DNA from: Nocardiopsis coralli
Lineage (GTDB): Bacteria > Actinomycetota > Actinomycetes > Streptosporangiales > Streptosporangiaceae
NCBI RefSeq assembly: GCF_014892575.1
Contig: NZ_JADBGI010000002.1
Span: 186,001 to 250,000, forward strand
Length of the DNA: 64,000 nt
Reading direction: 5' to 3'
Below the pieces are notes generated by a model. That model ran no database searches, had not been told where the DNA came from, and worked only from the letters and a program-made list of their open reading frames with translations. Made by a program: the position numbers and the translations under genes. The number at the start of each line of letters is the position of its first letter. The stretch's first letter is position 1. Below, in pieces: positions 55,816 through 63,026 of this stretch.

Positions 55816-56853
55816 ATGCGCGACAACCACGGGTCACCGGTCCCCCTCTTCCACTGGATGAACAAGATCCCCGGCGGGGCGATGCTCATCCCCCTGGTCC
55901 TGGGCTCGGTCATCGGGACCTTCGCCCCCGCCGCCCTGGACATCGGCAGCTTCACCACCGCGCTGTTCAAGGACAGCGCCATGCCGCTGATCGCGCTGCT
56001 GATCTTCGCCACCGGGACCCAGGTCAGCCTGCGCACGAGCGGGCCGATCCTGGCCACCACCGGTGTGGTCCTGCTCGGCAAGAGCATCGTGCCCGGCCTG
56101 CTCATCATCGCCCTGGCCATGGTCACAGGCCCGGAGGGCATCTTCGGGATCTCGATCCTGGCGATGATCGCCGCTGCCACCAACGCCAACGGCGGGCTGT
56201 GGCTGGCCATCACCGGCCAGTACGGGCGCGCCAAGGACCGCGGCGCCTACATCGCCGGCGCGGTCAACGACGGCCCCTTCTTCGCGCTGCTGTTCATCGG
56301 CGCCTCCGGGCTGGGCCAGATCCCGTTCGTGACGCTGCTCGCCGCGATCGTGCCGTTCCTGCTGGGTGTCCTGGTCGGCAACATCGATCACCAGTGGCGC
56401 GAGGTCCTCAAGCCGGTGCCCTCGATCGTCATCCCGTTCTTCGCCTTCGCCCTGGGTACCGACATCGACCTCGCCGACGTCGCGCAGGGCGGCCTCACCG
56501 GCATCCTCCTGGGTGCGGTCATCACCGTCGTGACCGGCGGGTTCGTCTACCTCGGGTACCGGTTCCTGCTGCGCCGCGGCAAGGAGTCCGGCCTCGGGTT
56601 CGCCGCCGGCACCGCTTCCGGCAACGCCGTGGCCACCCCGGCCATCGTGGCCGCCGCCGACCCGTCCTTCGCCGCCTACGTCGGTACCGCCACCTCCCAG
56701 GTCGCGGCCAGCGTGCTGGTCACCGCGCTCCTGGCCCCGGTTGTCACCACCTGGGTGCTGCGCCGGGCCGGGGCCCAGCCGGCCCAGGCCGAGAAGGCCG
56801 AGGAAGAGGCCCTGGCCGCCGCAGAGAACAGCGCCGACGAGGAGGACCGCTGA
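55816..56853 (+). CDS. kdgT: 2-keto-3-deoxygluconate permease family transporter
   Basis: A 345-residue membrane protein of the KdgT family with about ten hydrophobic segments (MNKIPGGAMLIPLVLGSVIGTFAPAALDIGSFTTALFKDSAMPLIALLIFATGTQ, ANGGLWLAITGQYGRAKDRGAYIAGAVNDGPFFALL, AAGTASGNAVATPAIVAAADP). KdgT imports hexonates and related acids with protons. The start is not certain; ATG 55816 gives the usual N-terminus, while a longer frame is open. The stop overlaps the start of the kinase gene (TGATG). The tail is Glu/Ala-rich. Confidence 0.9.
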   Translation: MRDNHGSPVPLFHWMNKIPGGAMLIPLVLGSVIGTFAPAALDIGSFTTALFKDSAMPLIALLIFATGTQVSLRTSGPILATTGVVLLGKSIVPGLLIIALAMVTGPEGIFGISILAMIAAATNANGGLWLAITGQYGRAKDRGAYIAGAVNDGPFFALLFIGASGLGQIPFVTLLAAIVPFLLGVLVGNIDHQWREVLKPVPSIVIPFFAFALGTDIDLADVAQGGLTGILLGAVITVVTGGFVYLGYRFLLRRGKESGLGFAAGTASGNAVATPAIVAAADPSFAAYVGTATSQVAASVLVTALLAPVVTTWVLRRAGAQPAQAEKAEEEALAAAENSADEEDR

Positions 56854-58043
56854 TGACCGGCCCGCACATCGCCGTGGTCGCCGACGACCTGACCGGGGCG
56901 GGCGACACTGCCGTCCAGTTCGTGCGCGCCGGGTGGAGCACCGAGCTCCAACTCTCGGCGGCCGACACCGCCGCCGAGGTCGTGGCCGTGACCACCGATT
57001 CCCGCGCCCTTCCCTCCGGCGAAGCCGCGCAGGCCGCCGGGCAGGCGCTGCAGGACCTGCGCGCCAACGGCGTCGACCTGCTCTACAAGAAGGTCGACTC
57101 GACCCTGCGCGGGCGCATCCGCGCCGAGATCGACGGGGTCCTGCAGGTGTGGGGACCCGGCGCCGTGGCGGTGGTCTGCCCCGCCTACCCCGCCAACGGG
57201 CGCACCGTGCGCGACGGGGTCCTGCTGGTCGACGGGGTCGAGGTCCACCGCACCGCCGCGGGCCAGGACCCGGTCACCCCGGTCACCGAGAGCCGCGTGG
57301 CCGAGCTCCTGGGCGCCGAGCACGTGCGGCTGACCGGCATCGACGCCGGAGAGGACGCCGGACTCCTGCGCGCGGCCGGGCCCGTGGCGGTCGTGGACGC
57401 CGAGACCGAGGCCGACCTGGAACGTGTGGCCGCCGCCGTGGCTGCGCTGGGCCCCGACGCGGTTCCGGTGGGCTCGGCCGGGCTCGCCGCCCAGCTCGCC
57501 CGCACCTGGGCACCCCGGCACACGCACGGCCCCGCCCTGGTCATGGTCACCTCGCTGCACCGCACCGCCCGCGACCAGGTCGCACGCCTGGCCGCCGAGC
57601 CCGGCACCCGGGTGGAGCGCCCCGGCGCGGCCGACCTCGCCGACGAGGACGCCTGGCGGTCCTGGAGCCGGAGTGTGCTGGAACGCTTCGACGCCGGCGC
57701 CCCGCGGCTGGCCCTTGTGGCGCCCGAGGACCGGGACGGGGCACTGTCCCCGGCCGACGTGGCCCGCCGCTTCGGTGCCCTGGCCGCACGCATCGCCGAG
57801 GAGCACACGCTCTCCGGGTTCGTCGTCACCGGCGGCGACGGGGCCCGTTCCCTGACGACGCAGGTGCAGGCCCGAGCGATCGCGCTCACCGGCGAGGTCG
57901 CACCCGGCATCCCGATCGGCACCGTCTCCGGCGGTCCCCTGCACGGGCTCACCATCGTCACCAAGGCCGGGGGCTTCGGCTCCCCGACCGCACTCCTGGA
58001 CGCCGCCGACGCCGTCCGCCACACGAAAGGCCAGAGCACATGA
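56853..58043 (+). CDS. dtnK: Four-carbon acid sugar kinase (DUF1537; DtnK/DenK type)
   Basis: A 396-residue two-domain kinase. The N-terminal part has VVADDLTGAGDTAVQFVRAG and YKKVDSTLRGRIRAEIDGVL (sugar-acid site), the C-terminal part FVVTGGDGARSLTTQ and GTVSGGPLHGLTIVTKAGGFG (ATP site). The family phosphorylates D-threonate, D-erythronate or related acids at O4. It overlaps kdgT by one base and pdxA2 by four, so the three are one transcript. The downstream PdxA2 without a C2 dehydrogenase favours D-threonate as substrate; this is inference. Confidence 0.9.
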   Translation: MTGPHIAVVADDLTGAGDTAVQFVRAGWSTELQLSAADTAAEVVAVTTDSRALPSGEAAQAAGQALQDLRANGVDLLYKKVDSTLRGRIRAEIDGVLQVWGPGAVAVVCPAYPANGRTVRDGVLLVDGVEVHRTAAGQDPVTPVTESRVAELLGAEHVRLTGIDAGEDAGLLRAAGPVAVVDAETEADLERVAAAVAALGPDAVPVGSAGLAAQLARTWAPRHTHGPALVMVTSLHRTARDQVARLAAEPGTRVERPGAADLADEDAWRSWSRSVLERFDAGAPRLALVAPEDRDGALSPADVARRFGALAARIAEEHTLSGFVVTGGDGARSLTTQVQARAIALTGEVAPGIPIGTVSGGPLHGLTIVTKAGGFGSPTALLDAADAVRHTKGQST

Positions 58044-59080
58044 GCCGACCCGACCAACGCCCCACGCTCGCCGTCACCCTCGGGGACGTGGCCGGCATCG
58101 GACCCGAGATCACCGCCAAGGCGCTGCTGCACCACCCCGAGGTGCGTGAGTACGCGCGTCCGGTGGTCATCGGTGACACCGACGCCCTGCGCCGTGCCGT
58201 GACCGCGGTCGGCGGCGACCCCTCTGCCGTCAACCCGGTGGAGAGCCCCGAGCAGGCCGCCGACGAGGCCGGGGTCATCGACATCGTCCAGACCGGACCG
58301 TCCCTGGGCCACGTGGCGCTGGGCGAACTCAGCGCGGACGCCGGCGACGGGGCCGCACGGTTCGTCATCGAGGCGGTCGACCTGGCCAAGCGCGGGCTGG
58401 TGGACGGCATCGTCACCCCGCCGCTGAACAAGGCCGCCATGCACCTGGGCGGCCACCCCTGGCCCGGGCACACCGAGCTGCTCGCGCACGAGTTCGGTGT
58501 GAGCGACTACAGCCTGGTGCTGTCCGCCGGCGACCTGTCGTTCTTCCACCTGACCACGCACGTGTCGCTGCGCCGGGCCATCGAGGACGTCACCCAGGAG
58601 CGGACTCTGGAGGTCCTGCGCCTGATGAGCGCCTTCGCCAAGGCCCAGGGCGACGCCGACGAGCCCATCGGGGTGGCCGGGCTCAACCCGCACGCCGGCG
58701 AGAACCGGCTGTTCGGGGACGAGGACGCCGACGTCCTGGAGCCCGCGGTCGAGCGCGCCCGCGCCGAGGGCATCAACGCCCACGGACCGCTGCCCGCCGA
58801 CGCGCTCATCCCCGCCGCCGTCCAGGGCAAGTGGAAGCTGGTCGCGGTCTGCTACCACGACCAGGGCCACGCCCCCTTCAAGGCCGTCTACGGCGACGAC
58901 GGCGTCAACATCACCGCCGGCCTGCCCGTCGTGCGCGTCTCCGTCGACCACGGGACCGCCTTCGACATCGCCGGGCAGGGCATCGCCCGCGAGGCCAGCC
59001 TCGTACTGGCGATGCGCCGCGCCGCCGAGCTGGCCCCCGGGTGGGGCCACGTGTGGCGGGCCACCAACCCCGGGCACTGA
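58040..59080 (+). CDS. pdxA2: 4-hydroxythreonine-4-phosphate dehydrogenase family, PdxA2
   Basis: A 346-residue protein from ATG 58040 (ATGA overlap with the kinase stop). PdxA landmarks: TLGDVAGIGPEITAKAL, GIVTPPLNKAAMHLGGHPWPGHTELLA, GLNPHAGENRLFGDED, CYHDQGHAPFKAV, VRVSVDHGTAFDIAGQG with metal-binding His residues. The PdxA2 branch is known to oxidatively decarboxylate 4-phospho-D-threonate to dihydroxyacetone phosphate. Its position directly after a DUF1537 kinase supports that role rather than vitamin B6 synthesis. Confidence 0.92.
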   Translation: MSRPDQRPTLAVTLGDVAGIGPEITAKALLHHPEVREYARPVVIGDTDALRRAVTAVGGDPSAVNPVESPEQAADEAGVIDIVQTGPSLGHVALGELSADAGDGAARFVIEAVDLAKRGLVDGIVTPPLNKAAMHLGGHPWPGHTELLAHEFGVSDYSLVLSAGDLSFFHLTTHVSLRRAIEDVTQERTLEVLRLMSAFAKAQGDADEPIGVAGLNPHAGENRLFGDEDADVLEPAVERARAEGINAHGPLPADALIPAAVQGKWKLVAVCYHDQGHAPFKAVYGDDGVNITAGLPVVRVSVDHGTAFDIAGQGIAREASLVLAMRRAAELAPGWGHVWRATNPGH

Positions 59081-59098
59081 CCGGGGGGGAGGAACGGT

Positions 59099-59134
59099 GG
59101 CGGGCGCCCGTCCGGGCGGACTCGGGCGCCCGCC
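59099..59134 (+). terminator. Terminator hairpin after pdxA2
   Basis: A perfect 12-bp stem (GGCGGGCGCCCG and its complement) with a 12-base loop, 18 bases after the pdxA2 stop. It suggests the GntR gene also has its own promoter. Confidence 0.7.
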
Positions 59135-59227
59135 CCACGTGCGGCCGTAGGGCGTGGGGAGGATCCCGCGCCCGATGCGGGGGCGCGGCCGCACGCACAC
59201 GACCCCCGTCCCGGGTCCCGGGGCGGG

Positions 59228-59271
59228 GGTTCTGTTGTCAGCCGGGGCGGTTCTGTTGTCTGCACGTGCAG
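59228..59271 (+). promoter_or_regulatory. Direct repeats and palindrome upstream of the GntR gene
   Basis: GGTTCTGTTGTC occurs twice (59228-59239 and 59249-59260), 21 bases apart, that is two helical turns. CTGCACGTGCAG (59260-59271) is a perfect 12-base palindrome. TAAAAT (59340-59345) is a good -10 eight bases before the ATG, suggesting a leaderless mRNA. Confidence 0.45.
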
Positions 59272-59353
59272 TGGGCCGGCGACCAGGGCTCTCGGGGTGA
59301 CGCGCTGGAACGCCCGCCCGGGGCCCGGCCGCACAGGTCCTAAAATGACAACC

Positions 59354-60265
59354 ATGCCTGTCGACCGCTCCGATCCCCGCCCCCTGCACGCCCAGGTGGC
59401 CGACGTCCTGCGCGCGGAGATCCGGGACCGGTCGATACCGCCGGGTGAGACCCTGCCCAGCGAGGCGGCCCTGCGCGAGCGTTTCGGGGTCTCCCGGAGT
59501 GTGGTGCGCCAGGCCCTGGGGACGCTGATCGACGACGGCAGCGTGCACCGTGCGCGCGGGCGCGCCCCGGTCGCAGCCTCCCCCACCGAGCACCACCGGC
59601 TCGTGCAGCGTGTCACCGGCCTGCACGACCAGTTCTCCTCCGAAGGGCTGAGCCTGTCCACGGAGGTGCTGTCCCTGGACCTCGTGCGCACGGCCTCCCC
59701 CGCGGCCGCCCGCCACCTGGGCACCGACGACCTGCTGCGGCTGGAGCGCCTGCGTTCGGTGGGCGGGGAACCCCTCTCCCACGTGCGCACCTGGCTCCCG
59801 CGTGTGCGGTTCCACGACCTGACCACACGCATGCTGAACGACGCGTCCCTGCACCGGGTCATGCGCGAACGGTACGGGGCCTCCCCCACCAGCGGCCGGC
59901 GCCAGGTGCGTGCGGTACCGGCGGACCCGCGGATCGCGCGCGGGCTCGGGGTCGCCGACCGGTCGCCGCTGTTGTTGCTCGAGGGCGGCACCTTCGACCA
60001 GAACGGCACACCGCTGGAGTGGTTCGAGAGCTGGCACCGCTCCGACCGGGTGGTCTTCGACATCGAGGCGGAGGACGGCGTGGACCGGGTCAGTCTGGCG
60101 CCGGCTCGGGAAACGGCGGGGCCGGGGCCGGAGGCTTCCGGCGGGTCCGCGCCGCGGCGGCAGGGCCCTGCGACCGGGGGTCCGGGCGAACCGGTCCTGG
60201 AACGTGTGTGGGACCTGGTGGAGGAGCTGCGCGCCGAGGTGGCGCACCTGCGCGGACGGGGCTGA
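59354..60265 (+). CDS. GntR-family regulator with UTRA domain
   Basis: A 303-residue regulator from ATG 59354. Residues about 8-70 are the GntR winged helix (PLHAQVADVLRAEIRDRSIPPGETLPSEAALRERFGVSRSVVRQALGTLIDDGSVHRARG). Residues about 80-240 form a UTRA ligand-binding domain (LEGGTFDQNGTPLEWFESWHRSDRVVFDIEAE). The last 60 residues add a disordered linker and a short helix (PVLERVWDLVEELRAEVAHLRG) that may aid dimerisation. It probably controls the kdgT-dtnK-pdxA2 operon. Confidence 0.9.
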   Translation: MPVDRSDPRPLHAQVADVLRAEIRDRSIPPGETLPSEAALRERFGVSRSVVRQALGTLIDDGSVHRARGRAPVAASPTEHHRLVQRVTGLHDQFSSEGLSLSTEVLSLDLVRTASPAAARHLGTDDLLRLERLRSVGGEPLSHVRTWLPRVRFHDLTTRMLNDASLHRVMRERYGASPTSGRRQVRAVPADPRIARGLGVADRSPLLLLEGGTFDQNGTPLEWFESWHRSDRVVFDIEAEDGVDRVSLAPARETAGPGPEASGGSAPRRQGPATGGPGEPVLERVWDLVEELRAEVAHLRGRG

Positions 60266-60398
60266 AGCAAGGGGGCGTCCGTCGGCCTTGCGGCGCCCGG
60301 CCCCCGGTGTGACCGCGGTCTCGCGGGCCCCCGCGAACCGGCCGGTACGGGGTGCCGTCGGAGTGGGCGTACGCAGAACGAAGCAGTGAGGATCCCCC

Positions 60399-61169
60399 AT
60401 GCCCCTGAAGGCCCGCCACGCCCTCCTCCCCCTGGCGCTCGCCCTGCCGCTGGCCGGGTGCGGCTCCCCGCAGGTCGAACTGGAACAGAGCGACCGGCTC
60501 GAGGCCCTGTTGCCCTCCTCGTCCGACTACCCGGACGGGTTCGACGTGGAGACCGTCGACATCACGGACGTCGAGGACGACGGTTCCGCCGGCGGTGACT
60601 GGGACTCGGTCTCGCCCTCGGAGTGCGAGGACGCGATGGACGGCGGCCCGGGCGACGTGCCCGAGGAGGCCGCCGAGGGCGCCGCGCAGACCCTCACCCC
60701 GTCCGGGGACGACGCCCACGGGGTGTACGTGTACATGCTGACCTCCGGCGAGTTCCAGGCAGGGGCGGAGGAAGAGGCCCACCTCCGGGCGATGCTCGAC
60801 GCGTGTTCGTCCCTGACGGCCACCTACGACGACATGGAGCTGGAGGGCAGCATGGCCGAGGCCGACTCCCCCGCCCTGCCCGAGGGCGGCGACGGCTTCA
60901 CGATGGATGTCGGGGCCGACGGGTTCGACATGGCCACGACGGTCGTGTGGGCCCAGGTCGAGGACGTGCACTTCCTTCTCATGGGCATGAACACCGGTGC
61001 CGAGGCCGACGTCTCGCCCCACGAGATCGTGGACGAGTGCGAGATCGGCGACCGCGATTGCCGGGACCGCGTGACCGAGCGCGCCGAGTCCGACGCCCAG
61101 GACGAGATCGACGCGGAGTTCGACGAGGTGCTCGAGGCCGGCGTCGCCGCCCTCGAAGCCGGCCTCTGA
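60399..61169 (+). CDS. Acidic secreted lipoprotein, unknown function
   Basis: A 256-residue protein with a lipoprotein signal peptide (RHALLPLALALPLAGCGS, lipidated Cys near 21). The mature part is very acidic (long runs of Asp/Glu such as VETVDITDVEDDGSAGGDWD) with four further Cys positions (ECED, ACSS, CEIG, CRDR). It ends with a helical tail (DEVLEAGVAALEAGL). No domain recognised. GAGGA lies 6 bases before the ATG. Confidence 0.75.
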   Translation: MPLKARHALLPLALALPLAGCGSPQVELEQSDRLEALLPSSSDYPDGFDVETVDITDVEDDGSAGGDWDSVSPSECEDAMDGGPGDVPEEAAEGAAQTLTPSGDDAHGVYVYMLTSGEFQAGAEEEAHLRAMLDACSSLTATYDDMELEGSMAEADSPALPEGGDGFTMDVGADGFDMATTVVWAQVEDVHFLLMGMNTGAEADVSPHEIVDECEIGDRDCRDRVTERAESDAQDEIDAEFDEVLEAGVAALEAGL

Positions 61170-61232
61170 TTTGTCGGAAGCGGGAACGGCGGTCCCGGTG
61201 CCCGCTCGTGCCCGCGACACCCGGGTGGGGGC

Positions 61233-61264
61233 GGACGGCGCCGGAGGGGGATCCGGCGCCGTCC
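61233..61264 (-). terminator. Terminator T1, copy of the cds1 terminator
   Basis: A perfect 13-bp stem (GGACGGCGCCGGA and its complement) with a 6-base loop. Its flanks match those of the terminator behind cds1 at 61560-61591, so it appears to be a duplicate. It also follows the lipoprotein gene, for which it could serve. Confidence 0.75.
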
Positions 61265-61337
61265 TTCGGGGGTGGGAGGGACAGGTCGTGGTCGCACCGG
61301 GGCCGCCACGGGGAGAGTCGGGCGACCCCGGTGCGGG

Positions 61338-61364
61338 TCAGGGGGCCGGTTCGGGGGCGGTCAT
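61338..61364 (-). pseudogene. Nine-codon remnant behind the orphan leader
   Basis: Directly after leader copy A the minus strand reads ATG-ACC-GCC-CCC-GAA-CCG-GCC-CCC-TGA. The GC-ATG-ACC start matches that of cds1 (ATG-ACC-ATC). With the duplicate leader and duplicate terminator around it, it is best read as the start of a deleted second copy. It may instead be a short leader peptide. Confidence 0.5.
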
Positions 61365-61510
61365 GCTTTGTGAATACCCGGCGCGCCGTCCCGGAGACGT
61401 TCCGGGCAGGATTTCACTGATCGGGCGTCCGTCTGCGCCCGGTTTCCGGGGAAAGGTCCCCGCGGCGGGGGACACTTCCGGCCCGCCCTCATTCGGATAT
61501 CGGCCGGGCC
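61365..61510 (-). repeat. Orphan copy A of the cds1 leader
   Basis: An imperfect direct repeat of 62829-62980 in the same orientation. A 27-base block is identical in both (61439-61465 and 62903-62929), and further blocks such as CCCGGCGCGCCG and CCCGGAGACGTTC match. In both, the repeat ends directly at an ATG-ACC start. The minus strand contains small hairpins (GGGGA-CCTT-TCCCC and CCCGGA-ACGTC-TCCGGG). Confidence 0.8.
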
Positions 61511-61559
61511 GCGAGCGGAACCGCGGTGAGGCCGTGCCCACAACGGCCCGCACGTGGGT

Positions 61560-61591
61560 GGACGGCGCCGGAGGGGAATCCGGCGCCGCCC
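61560..61591 (-). terminator. Terminator T2 after cds1
   Basis: A 13-base stem with one mismatch (GGACGGCGCCGGA opposite TCCGGCGCCGCCC) and a 6-base loop, 46 bases after the cds1 stop. It is homologous to T1 at 61233. Confidence 0.75.
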
Positions 61592-61637
61592 CGGGGGTTG
61601 GCACAGGGGGTCAGGGGGCGGCGGCCCCGGCTCGTGT

Positions 61638-62828
61638 TCAGTACTGGGAGGCCACGGGGGCGGGTTCGTTCCAGGTCCCGTTGCGGAGGAAGCTCTCCAG
61701 TGTCTTGGTGTAGGGGGCGAGGTCCTGCCCGAGGTGCTCCTGCACCCAGGCGTCGTCGTAGTAGTTGTGCATGTACCGCTCGCCCTGGTCGCACATGAGC
61801 ATGACGACACTGCCGCGTTCCCCGTCGGCCAGCATCTCGGCCACGATGCGCAGGGCACCCCACAGGTTGGTGCCGGTCGACGGCCCCGCGCGGTGGCGCA
61901 GGCGTGACAGCAAAAGGCGCATAGCCGCGACCGACGCGGCGTCGGGCACCGAGATCATCCGGTCCACGACCCCGGGCAGGAAGGAGGGCTCGACCGCCGG
62001 GCGTCCGATCCCCTCGATCCTGGACGGCTTGCCCCGTTGCCAGGTGGCCGGGTCGTCGGGCCAGCGGCTCTTGGGCCGGCCCTGGTTCGCGGTCCAGTTG
62101 GGGAAGAAGGCCGAGTTCTGCGGATCCACGACACACACCCGGGTGTCACGGCGGCTGAACCGGATGTGGCGCCCGATGGTCGCGCTCGTGCCTCCGGTTC
62201 CGGCCCCGACCACGAACCACCGGGGATCGGGGTGGCGCTCCTCGGCGATCTGGCGGAAGACGGTGGCTGCCACGTTGTGGTCGTCGCGGTAGTCGTAGGC
62301 GCGCTCGGCGTAGGTGAACTGGTCCATGAAGTGGCCCTCGGGGTCGGCCTTCGCCAACCGTGCGGCCTCCTTCTCGATGTCACCGTCCTCCCCCGGGTTG
62401 CGGACCTCTCCCTCGTAGGCCTGGATGAGATCCACCTTCTCCTGGCTGGTGCTCGCCGGCACCACCGCGGTGAACCGCAAGCCCAGCAGGTGCGCGAAGT
62501 AGGCCTCCGAGACCGCGGTCGACCCGCTGGAGGCCTCGTACACGTGGGTGCTCGCGTCTATCCAGCCGGTGCACAGGGCATGCAGGAACAACGCTCGTGC
62601 CATGCGGTGCTTGAGACTGCCCGAGGGGTGGACGGACTCGTCCTTGATGTAGAGGTCGATGCCCCAGTCCGCGGGGAGGGGAAACTGGAAGACGTGGGTG
62701 TCGGCCGACCGTGTGGCATCGGCGTGCAACAAGCGGACGGCCTCCTTGACCCACGCCCGCTTGCCTCCGTCGTAGTGGTCGATGATCCGTGTCGTGACCG
62801 CGTTCGGGTCACTCGGTGTGATGGTCAT
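61638..62828 (-). CDS. PLP-dependent cysteine synthase family enzyme, Cds1-like
   Basis: A 396-residue PLP enzyme from ATG 62828. The PLP-lysine motif is ESVHPSGSLKHRMARAL; the phosphate loop is GAGTGGTSATIGRHIR; SSGSTAVSEAYFAHLLGLRFTAVVP corresponds to the substrate loop. The sequence resembles mycobacterial Cds1, a cysteine desulfhydrase producing H2S, pyruvate and ammonia, more than CysK or CysM. It could also make cysteine. It lies alone on the minus strand between a repeated leader and a duplicated terminator. Confidence 0.85.
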   Translation of the reverse strand: MTITPSDPNAVTTRIIDHYDGGKRAWVKEAVRLLHADATRSADTHVFQFPLPADWGIDLYIKDESVHPSGSLKHRMARALFLHALCTGWIDASTHVYEASSGSTAVSEAYFAHLLGLRFTAVVPASTSQEKVDLIQAYEGEVRNPGEDGDIEKEAARLAKADPEGHFMDQFTYAERAYDYRDDHNVAATVFRQIAEERHPDPRWFVVGAGTGGTSATIGRHIRFSRRDTRVCVVDPQNSAFFPNWTANQGRPKSRWPDDPATWQRGKPSRIEGIGRPAVEPSFLPGVVDRMISVPDAASVAAMRLLLSRLRHRAGPSTGTNLWGALRIVAEMLADGERGSVVMLMCDQGERYMHNYYDDAWVQEHLGQDLAPYTKTLESFLRNGTWNEPAPVASQY

Positions 62829-62980
62829 GCCGCGTGGCTACCCGGCGCGCCGACCCGGAGACGTTCGGGACAGGATTCCGCAGGTGACGCATCCGGCTCC
62901 GACCGGTTTCCGGGGAAAGGTCCCCGCGGTGGCGGGCGGTTCCGGCCCGCCCCCTTCGCGGGATCGGGCCGGGCCGTGAA
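62829..62980 (-). repeat. Leader copy B directly upstream of cds1
   Basis: The cds1 5' region. It is the partner of copy A at 61365-61510. On the minus strand it has the hairpin GGGGA-CCTT-TCCCC followed by GGAAACCGG, and ends in CGCGCCGGGTAGCCAC before the start. No Shine-Dalgarno is clear. It matches no riboswitch I recognise. Confidence 0.8.
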
Positions 62981-63026
62981 CCTCGGGGGTCCGGCCGGGC
63001 GGGCCCGAACCCGGCCGGGCCGGCGG

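Noticed and set aside
57185-60400. A 1071-codon minus-strand frame across dtnK, pdxA2 and the GntR gene
   Set aside because: It is antisense to three well-supported genes, and its product is Arg/Pro/Gly-rich with no domain.
61171-61713. A plus-strand frame over the orphan leader and terminator region
   Set aside because: It crosses two terminator hairpins and the repeated leader, and runs into the 3' end of cds1 on the other strand.
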